From Enterococcus aquimarinus (lineage in GTDB: Bacteria > Bacillota > Bacilli > Lactobacillales > Enterococcaceae): a stretch of 64,000 nucleotides of DNA. The notes beneath the pieces were generated by a model. It searched no databases and was not told the origin of the DNA. It saw nothing but the letters and a program-made list of their open reading frames with translations. The DNA lies in contig NZ_JXKD01000015.1 of NCBI RefSeq assembly GCF_001885765.1, forward strand, positions 1 through 64,000, in the 5' to 3' direction. Numbering within the stretch: position 1 is the stretch's first letter; each line of letters opens with the position of its first letter. Made by a program: the position numbers and the translations under genes. This document shows, one piece after another, positions 37,557 through 46,261 of the stretch.

Positions 37557-40208
37557 TTATTCCATCATTTTTACCGCTTGCTGACACTCTTGATAATAGC
37601 TTACCATTTCTTGGTCGGAAGACAAACAAATGATTTGATAGTCTTGACCAAATTCCGCTAATAAACGTGCCAATTGGCGTTTGCGTGTTCCATCATAATG
37701 CAACCATCCATCATCAATGATGACGGGAGAAAGAATTTTTTCCTGTTGTAAGGCTAAGTAGGCAAAACGTAATGCCATAATCAGTTGATCTTTCGTACCT
37801 GTCGATAATTGATAAATCGGTTGGGTACCGTTGCTCGCAACAACGGTGAGGATGCCTTCGTCTAATTTTACTTGCTGGTAAGATTGATTGGTTAACAAGG
37901 AAAAATAATGCGAGGCTTGCTGGAGTAATTGAGGCAATTGTTGATCGGATAAGGCTGTTGCCAAATCAGCTAGGAAAGTACTTAACAGACGGTTTTTCCC
38001 CCAAAGAATCATTCCTTCTTCGATTTCACTTCTCAATTCCATTTCTTGTTGGTAACAATGATCGAGCGTGCCATCACTTTGCAATTGCTCTAACTGTAAT
38101 TGGAGTCGTTGTTTTTCTTCCAAGTCCAAACTCAAAGCCGCATAAAGTTCTTCTTGCTGCTCTTTGATGCGTTGTTTTTCCTCGGCTAATTCATTTTTCG
38201 TTATTTTCTTTTTAAATAACGGCGATAGTAATTCGCTGAGTTCTTTCTTACGAGCGAGCTGTTTTTCTTTTGCAGCCCACTGTTTACTCCATAAAGGAAT
38301 TTCAGTCGGATGGGTTAACCCAAATTCCGCAAGCAATCCTTCATAAGTCACAAATAATTCTTCTCGATTTGTCTTTAGGCGACGTAATTGTTGGGCAAGG
38401 AGCGTGCTTGGTTGTTGCAAACGTTCCATCTTGATGGCTTGCATCTCTATATGAAAATCTTCTAAACACGTCATTTTTTCATTGAGATTTTTATTTTCTA
38501 GCGGCAACCAATCATAAAAGTCAGAAAACAGTTCCTCATACAGCGCGAACTGTTGTTGATTCTCACTTTCTTTGGGCTTTAGCGTGGCTAACTGCTGCAA
38601 ATGGGCTTCATACAACGCCACTTCACGGTTATATTCATCGACTAATTGGAGCCACTTCGCGGTTTCTAACTCTTGACCAAAAAAAGGTTGTAATTCTTTT
38701 TTGCGCTGCGCAACTTGCTGTTTTAATTGGTGAATTTGTTGTTCTTGCTGTTCTCGATTATCGAGCCATTCGTTCTTTTTCTGCATCTTCTCTTGCCAAA
38801 GTGGCTTGCTTTGTTTGACTTTTATTTGTTGAACTTGCAAATAAATACCGGCTAAAGCTATCCCAATACCTAAGGCAATGAATAGACCTTGGATAGGTCC
38901 ACTCCATAAAAAGGCTGCAGCAAAAGCTCCTACGCTACCGACTAGTAAAGCGAGTCGCAAAGCACCCGACTTTTTCGGTGCAAATAACTGCGGCGTTTGT
39001 TTTTCGAGCGTTGTAATCTCGGTTTCCAGACTCGCAAGTTGTTCATTTAGCCAATTGAATCGTAAGCTTTCTTCCTTTAATTGAGCCTCATCTGCTTGTA
39101 TCTGATGAATCACTGCTGGAATAGTCGGATCACTTTTTTCCGGGAGTTGACGCCAACCACGTTTTTGTTGGAGCGCTGCGAGTTCTTGACGGATTTGTTG
39201 TATTTGAGCATTGACGCGTTGATTGTCATCCAGTAAACGACTGACCGTTACTTTCTCTCGTAAGATTTGTTGAATATTAGCTTCTTGATCGAGATAAAAG
39301 AAATATCTTTCTGAAGTTTGACCACTTTCTAATTGCGCAAGTTCGGCTTCTTTATTTTGAATTTCTTCTGAAAGTTGTTGGTATCGTTGATGAAATTGTT
39401 GCAATTTACGTGTTTTTTCTTCTGATACCCCTGATTCTTTGACGTTTTCTAGCTCACACCATTCCTCGTAAAGCGGCCAATGCAGTTGTTGTTGCTCTAA
39501 CAATTGACTTCGTTGTTGTAAGATTTGTGCTTGTCGGTTACTTGTTTGTGCTTGCGTCTCATAGTAAGCCAGTTTTTGATAGGCTTGTTGCACTTGGGCT
39601 TCTTGTTGCTCTTTCTGGTGAATCGTTTCCTTGAGTTTTTGCCACTGTTTTAACTTTTGGTTGAGTGGTAATTTTTGGCCTTTCAACTTATACATTTGGT
39701 GATTATTCTTTTCATATTGTTGCATTTGGTTCATCACTTGCGCACTACCACTAATTCCTAAAGAAATTAAGGCTTCATGTAACTCCTTTTCTTGTAAACG
39801 ATCGAGCTCTGATAATTGTTCTTGTTGGAACGTAAAGACTTCTTGGAACGTTTCTAACGTTAAAGGGGCAAGGATCTCATTTAAAAAAGCTTCATCCCCT
39901 ACGACATCTCCCATTTGAATCTTCGCTTTTCCACGATTGAGTTGACGGAATCGTTCAATCAAAATCTCGCCATAAAGCGGATGCCAGATCCAAAGTTTGC
40001 CTCCAAACGCCGCCCCATCACTAGGCCGATAATCACGTTTTTTGGCACTTTTTTTCGCAAAACCAAATAACATCGTTTGAATAAAATGGTATAAAGTTGA
40101 TTTTCCCGTCTCGTTTTCACCAAAAAATAATTGATTTCCTGCAGAAAAATCAATTATTTTTTGACGGTAATGACCGAAGCCACTAATCTCTGCTCGAATC
40201 AGTTTCAT
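37557..40208 (-). CDS. yhaN: YhaN, SbcC/Rad50-like AAA ATPase with central membrane segment
   Basis: An 883-aa ATPase partner of the YhaO nuclease, similar in layout to SbcC/Rad50. The N-terminal Walker A is FGENETGKSTLYHFIQ. Two long Gln/Glu/Leu-rich coiled coils flank the middle, and the C-terminus holds the signature LSTGTKDQLIMALRFAYLAL and Walker B ILSPVIIDDGWLH. A hydrophobic hairpin at about 413-455 (LALLVGSVGAFAAAFLW, LFIALGIGIALAGIYL) predicts two membrane helices at the coiled-coil tip, unlike SbcC. The start overlaps the yhaO 3' end by 26 bp. Confidence 0.92.
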   Translation of the reverse strand: MKLIRAEISGFGHYRQKIIDFSAGNQLFFGENETGKSTLYHFIQTMLFGFAKKSAKKRDYRPSDGAAFGGKLWIWHPLYGEILIERFRQLNRGKAKIQMGDVVGDEAFLNEILAPLTLETFQEVFTFQQEQLSELDRLQEKELHEALISLGISGSAQVMNQMQQYEKNNHQMYKLKGQKLPLNQKLKQWQKLKETIHQKEQQEAQVQQAYQKLAYYETQAQTSNRQAQILQQRSQLLEQQQLHWPLYEEWCELENVKESGVSEEKTRKLQQFHQRYQQLSEEIQNKEAELAQLESGQTSERYFFYLDQEANIQQILREKVTVSRLLDDNQRVNAQIQQIRQELAALQQKRGWRQLPEKSDPTIPAVIHQIQADEAQLKEESLRFNWLNEQLASLETEITTLEKQTPQLFAPKKSGALRLALLVGSVGAFAAAFLWSGPIQGLFIALGIGIALAGIYLQVQQIKVKQSKPLWQEKMQKKNEWLDNREQQEQQIHQLKQQVAQRKKELQPFFGQELETAKWLQLVDEYNREVALYEAHLQQLATLKPKESENQQQFALYEELFSDFYDWLPLENKNLNEKMTCLEDFHIEMQAIKMERLQQPSTLLAQQLRRLKTNREELFVTYEGLLAEFGLTHPTEIPLWSKQWAAKEKQLARKKELSELLSPLFKKKITKNELAEEKQRIKEQQEELYAALSLDLEEKQRLQLQLEQLQSDGTLDHCYQQEMELRSEIEEGMILWGKNRLLSTFLADLATALSDQQLPQLLQQASHYFSLLTNQSYQQVKLDEGILTVVASNGTQPIYQLSTGTKDQLIMALRFAYLALQQEKILSPVIIDDGWLHYDGTRKRQLARLLAEFGQDYQIICLSSDQEMVSYYQECQQAVKMME

Positions 40209-41400
40209 TGTCAGACCCTTTCCAAACGTATTCTTGTTCGATTTCTTTACTTGCTACTTCAAAGACACCTTGCTGAAAAGCTTCCATCTTCATCACTTTA
40301 CTCGCAATTGGGTGTTGCAAGAGTTCCGCCATCACTTCACGAAAGACATCGGCGTCTTGATACTGTTGGAACAGCGCTCGTTTTAAAGCCGGACTCGCAT
40401 TCAACTGAACTTGTTGCTCAAAAACGACCTGAATTTCTTCCATTTGATAGATTCGTTGCGCAAAGCCCTGCAGTTGCAACTCATGATTTAAATAAGCAAT
40501 TAATTCCTTTTTTTCTTTTGCATTTAACCAATTTTTGGGTAAATCAGCGGTTTCACTCAAAACGAGGCGAATCAGTGCTTTTTGAGAGACCGTAAAGAGA
40601 CGCTGAATTTTTTCCAACGCCATTCTTTGGTTGGAGACGCCAGCCAGCGAAAGTGTGATTTCTTGCCACGATAACTGATGAACAGGGATCGCTTCCCACG
40701 TTGCTTCCCCTTGCGTCAGTGTCACCAATAGAATACCCGGCGTTTCTTTTTCTTTTTGCGTATGACCTTGGGGTGTCCCCGGATAGATAATCGGTGGTTG
40801 CGTTGATAACGCCGTTGCCACATGAATATGACCTAATGCCCAATAATCATAACCTTTTTGTTTCATTTCTTGGACGACAAACGGGGCGTAGTGTTCGCCT
40901 TGTGGATCTCCATGATACATGCCGATATGATAGGTCCCTTGACGTCTTGGAAATTGCGCCACTTTCGATTCGTCTAGCCAAGGTTTTTGATAACTAAAAC
41001 CACTAATACAATAAGAAACACCTTGTTTCGTTTCACCTGTGATCGTTTGGACTGTTTCTTCCGTAAACAGATGAACATTTTTGGGGAAATCAAACCAATA
41101 ACGTGCTTCTTCATAATAATCATGATTGCCAAAACTCAAATAAATCGGAATATGGGCGACTTCAAGCCGACTCATTTGAGTGAAAAATTGATGTTGTGTT
41201 TTTAAACTCGGACGATTTTGGTGAAACGTGTCTCCGACAAGAAGGACAAAATCGACTGCCTCTTGAATTGCCACGGATACGATAGATTCTAGCACTTTCT
41301 CGTTTATTTCAAGTAATTCATCGACAGACTCATTCATTAAATAGAGGCCTTCAAAGGAGCGGTCCAAATGTAAGTCCGCACAATGGATAAATCGTAACAT
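40183..41400 (-). CDS. yhaO: YhaO, SbcD/Mre11-like DNA exonuclease
   Basis: A calcineurin-like nuclease. Metal-binding motifs are in order: FIHCADLHLDRSF, LLVGDTFHQNRP, SFGNHDYYEE, GMYHGDP and WALGHIHVA, followed by a capping domain up to residue 405. It pairs with YhaN as SbcD pairs with SbcC and is presumed to process DNA ends. RBS is GGAGG before ATG. A TAAAAT -10 candidate lies about 30 bp upstream, just after a terminator. It heads yhaO-yhaN-yhaM. Confidence 0.93.
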   Translation of the reverse strand: MLRFIHCADLHLDRSFEGLYLMNESVDELLEINEKVLESIVSVAIQEAVDFVLLVGDTFHQNRPSLKTQHQFFTQMSRLEVAHIPIYLSFGNHDYYEEARYWFDFPKNVHLFTEETVQTITGETKQGVSYCISGFSYQKPWLDESKVAQFPRRQGTYHIGMYHGDPQGEHYAPFVVQEMKQKGYDYWALGHIHVATALSTQPPIIYPGTPQGHTQKEKETPGILLVTLTQGEATWEAIPVHQLSWQEITLSLAGVSNQRMALEKIQRLFTVSQKALIRLVLSETADLPKNWLNAKEKKELIAYLNHELQLQGFAQRIYQMEEIQVVFEQQVQLNASPALKRALFQQYQDADVFREVMAELLQHPIASKVMKMEAFQQGVFEVASKEIEQEYVWKGSDNETDSSRD

Positions 41401-41440
41401 GAAAAAACCTCCTCTTTTTCCTTATATTTTACCATTTCAG

Positions 41441-41475
41441 CAAAAAAAAGCCAGACGAACACGAAAGTTTGTTCG
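41441..41475 (-). terminator. terminator just upstream of yhaO
   Basis: On the minus strand CGAACA (41475-41470) pairs with TGTTCG (41461-41456) around AACTTTCG, followed by eight T. It is the last of a series of hairpins between the rdgB-like gene and yhaO. Confidence 0.75.
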
Positions 41476-41478
41476 GTA

Positions 41479-41821
41479 ATCAGAGGTTGTTATAAAAAGC
41501 GCTTTGACTTGAGAAAAAAGAAAAAAGAGACGAAAATCGGTTCGTTGATTTTCAGTCGCTTTGACTTTTTTTCCGAGAGTCAGTTTTTTTAACACCGTTT
41601 CCTATCAGAGGTTGTTACAAAAAGCGCTGTGACTCGAGAAAAAAAGAAAAAAGAGACGAAAATCGGTTTATTGATTTTCAGTCGCTTTGGCTTTTTTTCC
41701 GAGAGTCAGCTTTTTAACACCGTTTCCTATCAGAGGTTGTTACAAAAAGCGCTTTGACTTGAGAAAAAAGAAAAAAGAGACGAAAATCGGTTTATTGATT
41801 TTCAGTCGCTTTGGCTTTTTT
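41479..41821 (-). repeat. 125-bp tandem repeat (about 2.75 copies) carrying a terminator
   Basis: Units start at 41479, 41604 and 41729 (each ATCAGAGGTTGTTA), an exact 125-bp period with few substitutions. The third copy is cut at about 41821, where it enters the rdgB-like gene. The unit therefore includes that gene's last seven codons and stop, plus its terminator hairpin (minus strand GAC-T-GAAAATC / GATTTTC-GTC followed by T6C). The result is three terminators in a row, then a fourth at 41441-41475. Replication slippage or unequal recombination is the likely origin. Confidence 0.93.
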
Positions 41822-42452
41822 CTTTTTGTACTGTTTCAATCGATTCTCTGATTTCTTCTAATACTTGCGATAAAAAATCAAAAATCGGCTGCTGTTCGAT
41901 ATCCATCGTAATGGCTTCTTCTTCTCTCGTTAGTTCAGATTTGAATTTATTAACGGGCGCAACGATTTGAATCGACGCTAGCGGATAGCCCTCATCGATG
42001 ATTTCACTTTGTCGATTCACAAACAGACGGGGGGAATCATTTTCAAAAGTCGTCATTGAATTTCCGGTAGCCACCGCGATTCCTTTTTTAAAATAGCCAG
42101 TCAATTGGCCATTTTCGCCATATTTTTCGACTAAGTGAAGATAATGCTCGATCATTTCCTGATCGTTTAAGCGTCGGCCGTTCACTCGTCTGACATGGAC
42201 ACCAGGTTGTTGCTCAGGTGATAACCCATTCAAATATACGCCTTCATCTATCGCTATCGTGGGAATTTGTGCTTGCTGAGCATAACTCGTCGCTTTGATG
42301 ATCGCATTTTCTGTCGGGGTTTTCCCTGTCTCTTCAACTTCTTGCGTAATCCCTAAGTCTGATAATGTGACAATATCAAATCCTTTTTCTTGCAAACGTG
42401 TCGCATAATAACGAACTTTTGCTTGATTGGTTGTAGCAAATAATATTTTCAT
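41802..42452 (-). CDS. divergent Ham1/RdgB-like non-canonical purine NTP pyrophosphatase
   Basis: The N-terminal FATTNQAKVRYYATRL and ETGKTPTENAIIKATSYA match the Ham1/RdgB substrate-binding pattern. Canonical enzymes would hydrolyse dITP and XTP. However, the usual DDSGLEVDAL appears as IDEGVYLNGL, and the C-terminal GYDPIF box is not visible, so activity or specificity may differ. I use ATG 42452 (216 aa) with GAGG 6 bp upstream. A GTG four codons earlier overlaps the RBS. Its last codons are the source, or one copy, of the 125-bp tandem repeat. Confidence 0.75.
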   Translation of the reverse strand: MKILFATTNQAKVRYYATRLQEKGFDIVTLSDLGITQEVEETGKTPTENAIIKATSYAQQAQIPTIAIDEGVYLNGLSPEQQPGVHVRRVNGRRLNDQEMIEHYLHLVEKYGENGQLTGYFKKGIAVATGNSMTTFENDSPRLFVNRQSEIIDEGYPLASIQIVAPVNKFKSELTREEEAITMDIEQQPIFDFLSQVLEEIRESIETVQKEKSQSD

Positions 42453-42500
42453 TGTGATCCTCACCTCTTCTTTTGGTCATTTCTCGTCTCTTTACAGACA

Positions 42501-42537
42501 AAAGCAACTGAAAGAAGGATCTTCTTTCAGTTGCTTT
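42501..42537 (-). terminator. terminator after yheA
   Basis: AAAGCAACTGAAAGAAG (42501-42517) and CTTCTTTCAGTTGCTTT (42521-42537) form a perfect 17-bp stem with a 3-nt loop, 14 bp after the yheA stop. Confidence 0.88.
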
Positions 42538-42551
42538 ATTTTTTATTACGA

Positions 42552-42896
42552 TTATCCTTCGTATAGTTCTCTTAAAGGGTTCATGATAATTCGATTTAGG
42601 TCATTTACAACAACGCTGAAGGCTTGTTCTGTTTGCATTAAATGGCTAATAACGGGTTCGCTTTGCACTTTTTCCGCTAATGCTTGTGCTTTTTCTGCAT
42701 CTTCATCCGTCATTTCTTCGCCAGCCATCATTTTTTGGTGCATTTCTTGTTGGAAAGCTTGAAACTCTTTGAAAATCCCATAAGCCTCTTCATTTTGTTT
42801 TAAACGATTAAACGATGCACTTAACGTTTGGAAGGCTTCGTCTTGACGAATCTCACGTTCTAATTGGTTTGCTGTATCATATAAATTTGATGACAT
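42552..42896 (-). CDS. yheA: YheA/YmcA family (UPF0342) protein
   Basis: A 114-aa all-helical protein of the YlbF/YmcA superfamily, closest to the YheA (UPF0342) branch by [17 protein letters not shown] and the C-terminal [15 protein letters not shown]. Function unknown. It lies near yhaMNO, as in other Firmicutes. RBS is AGGAGG about 7 bp before ATG. It is the second family member in the window after ymcA. Confidence 0.85.
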   Translation of the reverse strand: MSSNLYDTANQLEREIRQDEAFQTLSASFNRLKQNEEAYGIFKEFQAFQQEMHQKMMAGEEMTDEDAEKAQALAEKVQSEPVISHLMQTEQAFSVVVNDLNRIIMNPLRELYEG

Positions 42897-42962
42897 ATTA
42901 TTTCCTCCTAGAAATTATTTACTTCCTAATTGTACCATGCTTTCACTTTCTAAGCGATTATT

Positions 42963-45122
42963 TTAAGGGAGTAGATCTATTAATTCACGTAAGACTTCTT
43001 TTCCTTTTTCAATCGCTTTGCCACCGACTTCTTTGGCTTTAACTTTCGCTCGTTCTGCAAGGTCATCCACTTCTTCTTTCCATTTTTCCACCTCTTCATT
43101 TTTGGTGGCAGGATCGACCGCATCCTCGGCAGCCACTACTTGACCGCCCGTCCAGTACGCATTGCCTACCGTAAAGGGTGTTTGCGACGTGTAAGGTAAA
43201 ATACCTTCCGCTTGCGCTTTAAAGAGTGCACCCATATTTTCGCCACCGGTGCCGCTCAGTACATTTTCCTTACTCGCCGTTTCAAAGCCAATCCAAGTCG
43301 AGATGACAACGTCTGGAGTATACGCAATCATCCATTGATCATTACTTTTCGTCGTATCATAACTACTCTCTGTCGTACCGGTTTTTCCGGCAATTGTATA
43401 ATTATAAGGATTAGCACTCATCCCTGTTCCATTTGAAAAAGTTCCCAAAAGCATACTTGTCATTTCTTCACTCGTTTCTTTGGAAATCACTCGTTTCCCT
43501 TTAGGTTGGGTTTTGTCCACAATAACCGCACCCGTTGAATCAATAATTTTTGTAATTAAGTGAGGCGAATAGAGTGTGCCGCCATTTGCAAAAACACCAT
43601 AAGCACTGGCCATAACCGCAGGCGATGTTCCATGTTCGAGTCCGCCAAGCGCTAAACCATAATATTTATCTGCTTCCGTTAGTGGTAAGCCAAATTCTTT
43701 TGCTTTATTAAATCCTTTGTTTAATCCAATTTCGTTTAGCAACCAGACGGCTGGTAAATTCAAGCTTTGCGCCACGGCTTCATACATTGGGACTTCCCCT
43801 TGATAGGTCCCATCAAAGTTTTTCGCCTCATAATACGATTGTGGCTCATCCTTTAGAATACTATCCGGTTTATATCCCGCTTCTAAAGCGGGTGCGTAAA
43901 CACTAATTGGTTTAATGGTTGAGCCGGGCGAGCGTTGCATGCTAATAGCGAAGTTGAAGCCACGGAATGTATACTCACCACGTCGGCCAATTAGCCCTTG
44001 AATGCCGCCCGTGTTTGGATCGAGCGCAACAGAAGCCGATTGGACAATCTCACCGGTCGAACTATTTGGTGGGAAATATCCGTCTTGCGCATAGAGTTCT
44101 TGCATATTGCTTTGATAATTTTGATCCAGCGCCGTATAGATTTTATATCCTCGCTTCATGACGTCATCTCCATCGAGTCCATATAGACGCACAGCCTCAT
44201 CGATGACCGCATCAAAATAATACGGATACTGATAGCCTGAACCTTCTGGATTGTAGGCATCATAAAGTTGATCGCCCAGTGCCACTTGCTGTTGTTCAGT
44301 GGCTTGTTCTGGGGTGATTTTGCCTGTTTCAGCCATCACACTTAACACCGTATCTCGACGGTTGGTTGCGGCTTCTAAGTCATCAATCGGATTATAAATC
44401 GAAGGTCCTTTTAACAATCCAACTAAGGTTGCGGCTTGTCCGACTGACAAATCAATTGCATCCACACCAAAATATTTTTTAGAGGCATCTTGAATCCCCC
44501 ATACCCCATTCCCAAAATAAGAATTATTGAGGTACATTGCTAAAATTTCATCTTTGCTATATTGCTTTTCAATTTCAATTGCAAGAAAAAGTTCTTTGGC
44601 TTTACGGGTAAATGTTTGATCAAGCGTCAGATAGGCATTTTTAGCAAGCTGTTGGGTGATCGTACTCCCCCCACCGCCAGCTGTACTGCGATTAATCAAT
44701 AGGCGTGACGCCGCCCGTGCAATTCCTTTTAAGTCAAAGCCATGATGTTCATAAAAACGTCGATCTTCTGTGGCAATCAATGCCTCAACCACATAAGGCG
44801 AAATCTCCGTTAAATCGACATAACTATTACTTTTCTCAGCACGAAATTGGCCGGCTTCCTCGCCATTTCGATCATAAATAATAGTCGATTCTTTCAGACC
44901 AGAAGATAAATCGGCGACATTTGTCGTTTTCGCTACGTAAAATAAATAAGTGCTAGTCACTAAAATTCCTGTTAACGCCATTAAAATAATAATTTTTGTC
45001 AGATGATATTTCTTCCAGACTCTTGATAGCCACTGGGAAAACTGTTTTAGATAGGGCTTGATCCATTGCCAAAAACGAATCAAGTGTTCCTTGATTTTTT
45101 GTATGATTGCTCTAAAATCCAT
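42963..45122 (-). CDS. pbp: class A penicillin-binding protein (transglycosylase/transpeptidase, PBP1A/2A-like)
   Basis: A bifunctional peptidoglycan synthase anchored by one helix (about 45-65). The GT51 domain has ATEDRRFYEHHGFDLKG and GGGGSTITQQLAKNAYL. The transpeptidase domain has the active-site SPGSTIKP (S-T-I-K, about residue 400), the SLN motif in AQSLNLPAVWLL and the KTG box AGKTGTTESS. A short Lys/Glu-rich tail follows. I choose ATG 45122 (719 aa), 7 bp after AGGAGG. The GTG two codons upstream is too close. It is monocistronic and divergent from rluD. Confidence 0.94.
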   Translation of the reverse strand: MDFRAIIQKIKEHLIRFWQWIKPYLKQFSQWLSRVWKKYHLTKIIILMALTGILVTSTYLFYVAKTTNVADLSSGLKESTIIYDRNGEEAGQFRAEKSNSYVDLTEISPYVVEALIATEDRRFYEHHGFDLKGIARAASRLLINRSTAGGGGSTITQQLAKNAYLTLDQTFTRKAKELFLAIEIEKQYSKDEILAMYLNNSYFGNGVWGIQDASKKYFGVDAIDLSVGQAATLVGLLKGPSIYNPIDDLEAATNRRDTVLSVMAETGKITPEQATEQQQVALGDQLYDAYNPEGSGYQYPYYFDAVIDEAVRLYGLDGDDVMKRGYKIYTALDQNYQSNMQELYAQDGYFPPNSSTGEIVQSASVALDPNTGGIQGLIGRRGEYTFRGFNFAISMQRSPGSTIKPISVYAPALEAGYKPDSILKDEPQSYYEAKNFDGTYQGEVPMYEAVAQSLNLPAVWLLNEIGLNKGFNKAKEFGLPLTEADKYYGLALGGLEHGTSPAVMASAYGVFANGGTLYSPHLITKIIDSTGAVIVDKTQPKGKRVISKETSEEMTSMLLGTFSNGTGMSANPYNYTIAGKTGTTESSYDTTKSNDQWMIAYTPDVVISTWIGFETASKENVLSGTGGENMGALFKAQAEGILPYTSQTPFTVGNAYWTGGQVVAAEDAVDPATKNEEVEKWKEEVDDLAERAKVKAKEVGGKAIEKGKEVLRELIDLLP

Positions 45123-45269
45123 TGGCACTCCTCCTCATTCAACCCCTAGTTTAGCAGACCCTTTACCGTCTTTCCTAGGGCGAAAGTTGTACTTTTTCTG
45201 AAAAGTCTCCCTATTTTACCATCCATGCGTTAAAAAGAATGGTTTTTTTCATTAAGAAAGCTTTAAATC

Positions 45270-45278
45270 TGTTATAAT
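45270..45278 (+). promoter_or_regulatory. extended -10 promoter of the RluA-family gene
   Basis: TGT-TATAAT (-10 at 45273-45278) lies 34 bp before the start codon. No good -35 is visible at 16-18 bp. Confidence 0.55.
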
Positions 45279-45311
45279 AAGCGTGAAATGAATCAAAGGA
45301 GCCTGTCAAAC

Positions 45312-46166
45312 ATGGATTTTACCATCACTTTACCTCATACCCAAAAAACAATGACTATTCGTGAGCTATTAGAAAAAGAGTGGCTTGTTCCACGCAAAGT
45401 CAGACATTTTCTACGCACTAGAAAAGATGTCAAATGCAACGGCGAAGTCGCCATGTTCCACCAAGAAGTTCAGGCAGGCGATCAGATTTCCCTCCATTTA
45501 GAAGAAAGTGATTATGCTTATCAAGAGATTCACTTAGGGCTTGCCAAATTCATTGATGTTCTCTATGAAGATGAGCATGTCATTATTGTCAATAAACCTG
45601 CAGGCTGCAAAACGCATCCTAACCAACCGAACGAAACCGATACGCTGCTCAATCATCTTGCGGCTTATTTAGCACCAAAAGCGCAACGTCCCTACGTCGT
45701 CCATCGCTTAGATAAAGAAACAAGCGGCGCGATTTTGTTTGCCAAAAATCCGTTTGTTTTACCAATTCTGGGGCGTCTCCTTGAGCAAAAACGCATTTAT
45801 CGTCGTTATCAAGCAGTCGTTCATGGCTTACTGAAAAAAGATTGTACCATTCATCAAGCAATCGGCCGTGATCGTCATGATAGACGAAAACGCATCATCG
45901 ATCCAAGGAATGGACAAGAAGCTGTTACGTATGTCACCATTGCCCAAACACTCAAAAATACTACCCAAATTTACTGCGTCCTTGATACCGGTCGAACGCA
46001 TCAAATCCGGGTCCATCTCGCAAGTCTTGGTCATCCACTTGTCGGTGATCCGCTTTATCAATCTAAACCCGCTCCTCGCCTAATGCTGCACGCGATTGAA
46101 ATGCATTTTATTCATCCTTTTACAAAAGAAAAAATGGTGGTGCAAGCACTCCCTGGTTTATGGTAA
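45312..46166 (+). CDS. RluA/RluD-family pseudouridine synthase
   Basis: A 284-aa RNA pseudouridine synthase. The N-terminal S4-like segment (IRELLEKEWLVPRKVRHFL) precedes the catalytic domain with IIVNKPAGCKTHP, the active Asp in YVVHRLDKETSGAILFAK, and GRTHQIRVHLASLGHPLVGD. Targets in this family are 23S rRNA or tRNA uridines, not predictable here. The ATG at 45312 is used, 10 bp after AAAGGAG. The longer reading from 45288 covers the RBS. Confidence 0.9.
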   Translation: MDFTITLPHTQKTMTIRELLEKEWLVPRKVRHFLRTRKDVKCNGEVAMFHQEVQAGDQISLHLEESDYAYQEIHLGLAKFIDVLYEDEHVIIVNKPAGCKTHPNQPNETDTLLNHLAAYLAPKAQRPYVVHRLDKETSGAILFAKNPFVLPILGRLLEQKRIYRRYQAVVHGLLKKDCTIHQAIGRDRHDRRKRIIDPRNGQEAVTYVTIAQTLKNTTQIYCVLDTGRTHQIRVHLASLGHPLVGDPLYQSKPAPRLMLHAIEMHFIHPFTKEKMVVQALPGLW

Positions 46167-46186
46167 AAACAATTCCTATACGTAGC

Positions 46187-46251
46187 AAAAACGCCTTTTT
46201 ACAATAGTTCAGATAGTCATTCCCTGATTACTATTGTTAAAAGACGTTTTT
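46187..46251. terminator. bidirectional terminator (RluA-family gene / GT8 gene)
   Basis: AAAAACGCCTTTT...ACAATAGT pairs with ACTATTGT...AAAAGACGTTTTT (outer arms 46187-46193 and 46245-46251) with a 20-nt loop and flanking A/T tracts. It lies between converging genes, 10 bp from the GT8 stop. Confidence 0.82.
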
Positions 46252-46261
46252 TTGCGGAGGT

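Noticed and set aside
40131-40595. 154-aa plus-strand ORF opposite yhaN/yhaO
   Set aside because: It is a shadow across the overlap of two well-supported genes; no RBS or recognisable domain.
41479-41821. CRISPR array
   Set aside because: The 125-bp units are repeated in full with no short repeat/variable spacer structure, and no cas gene is present.
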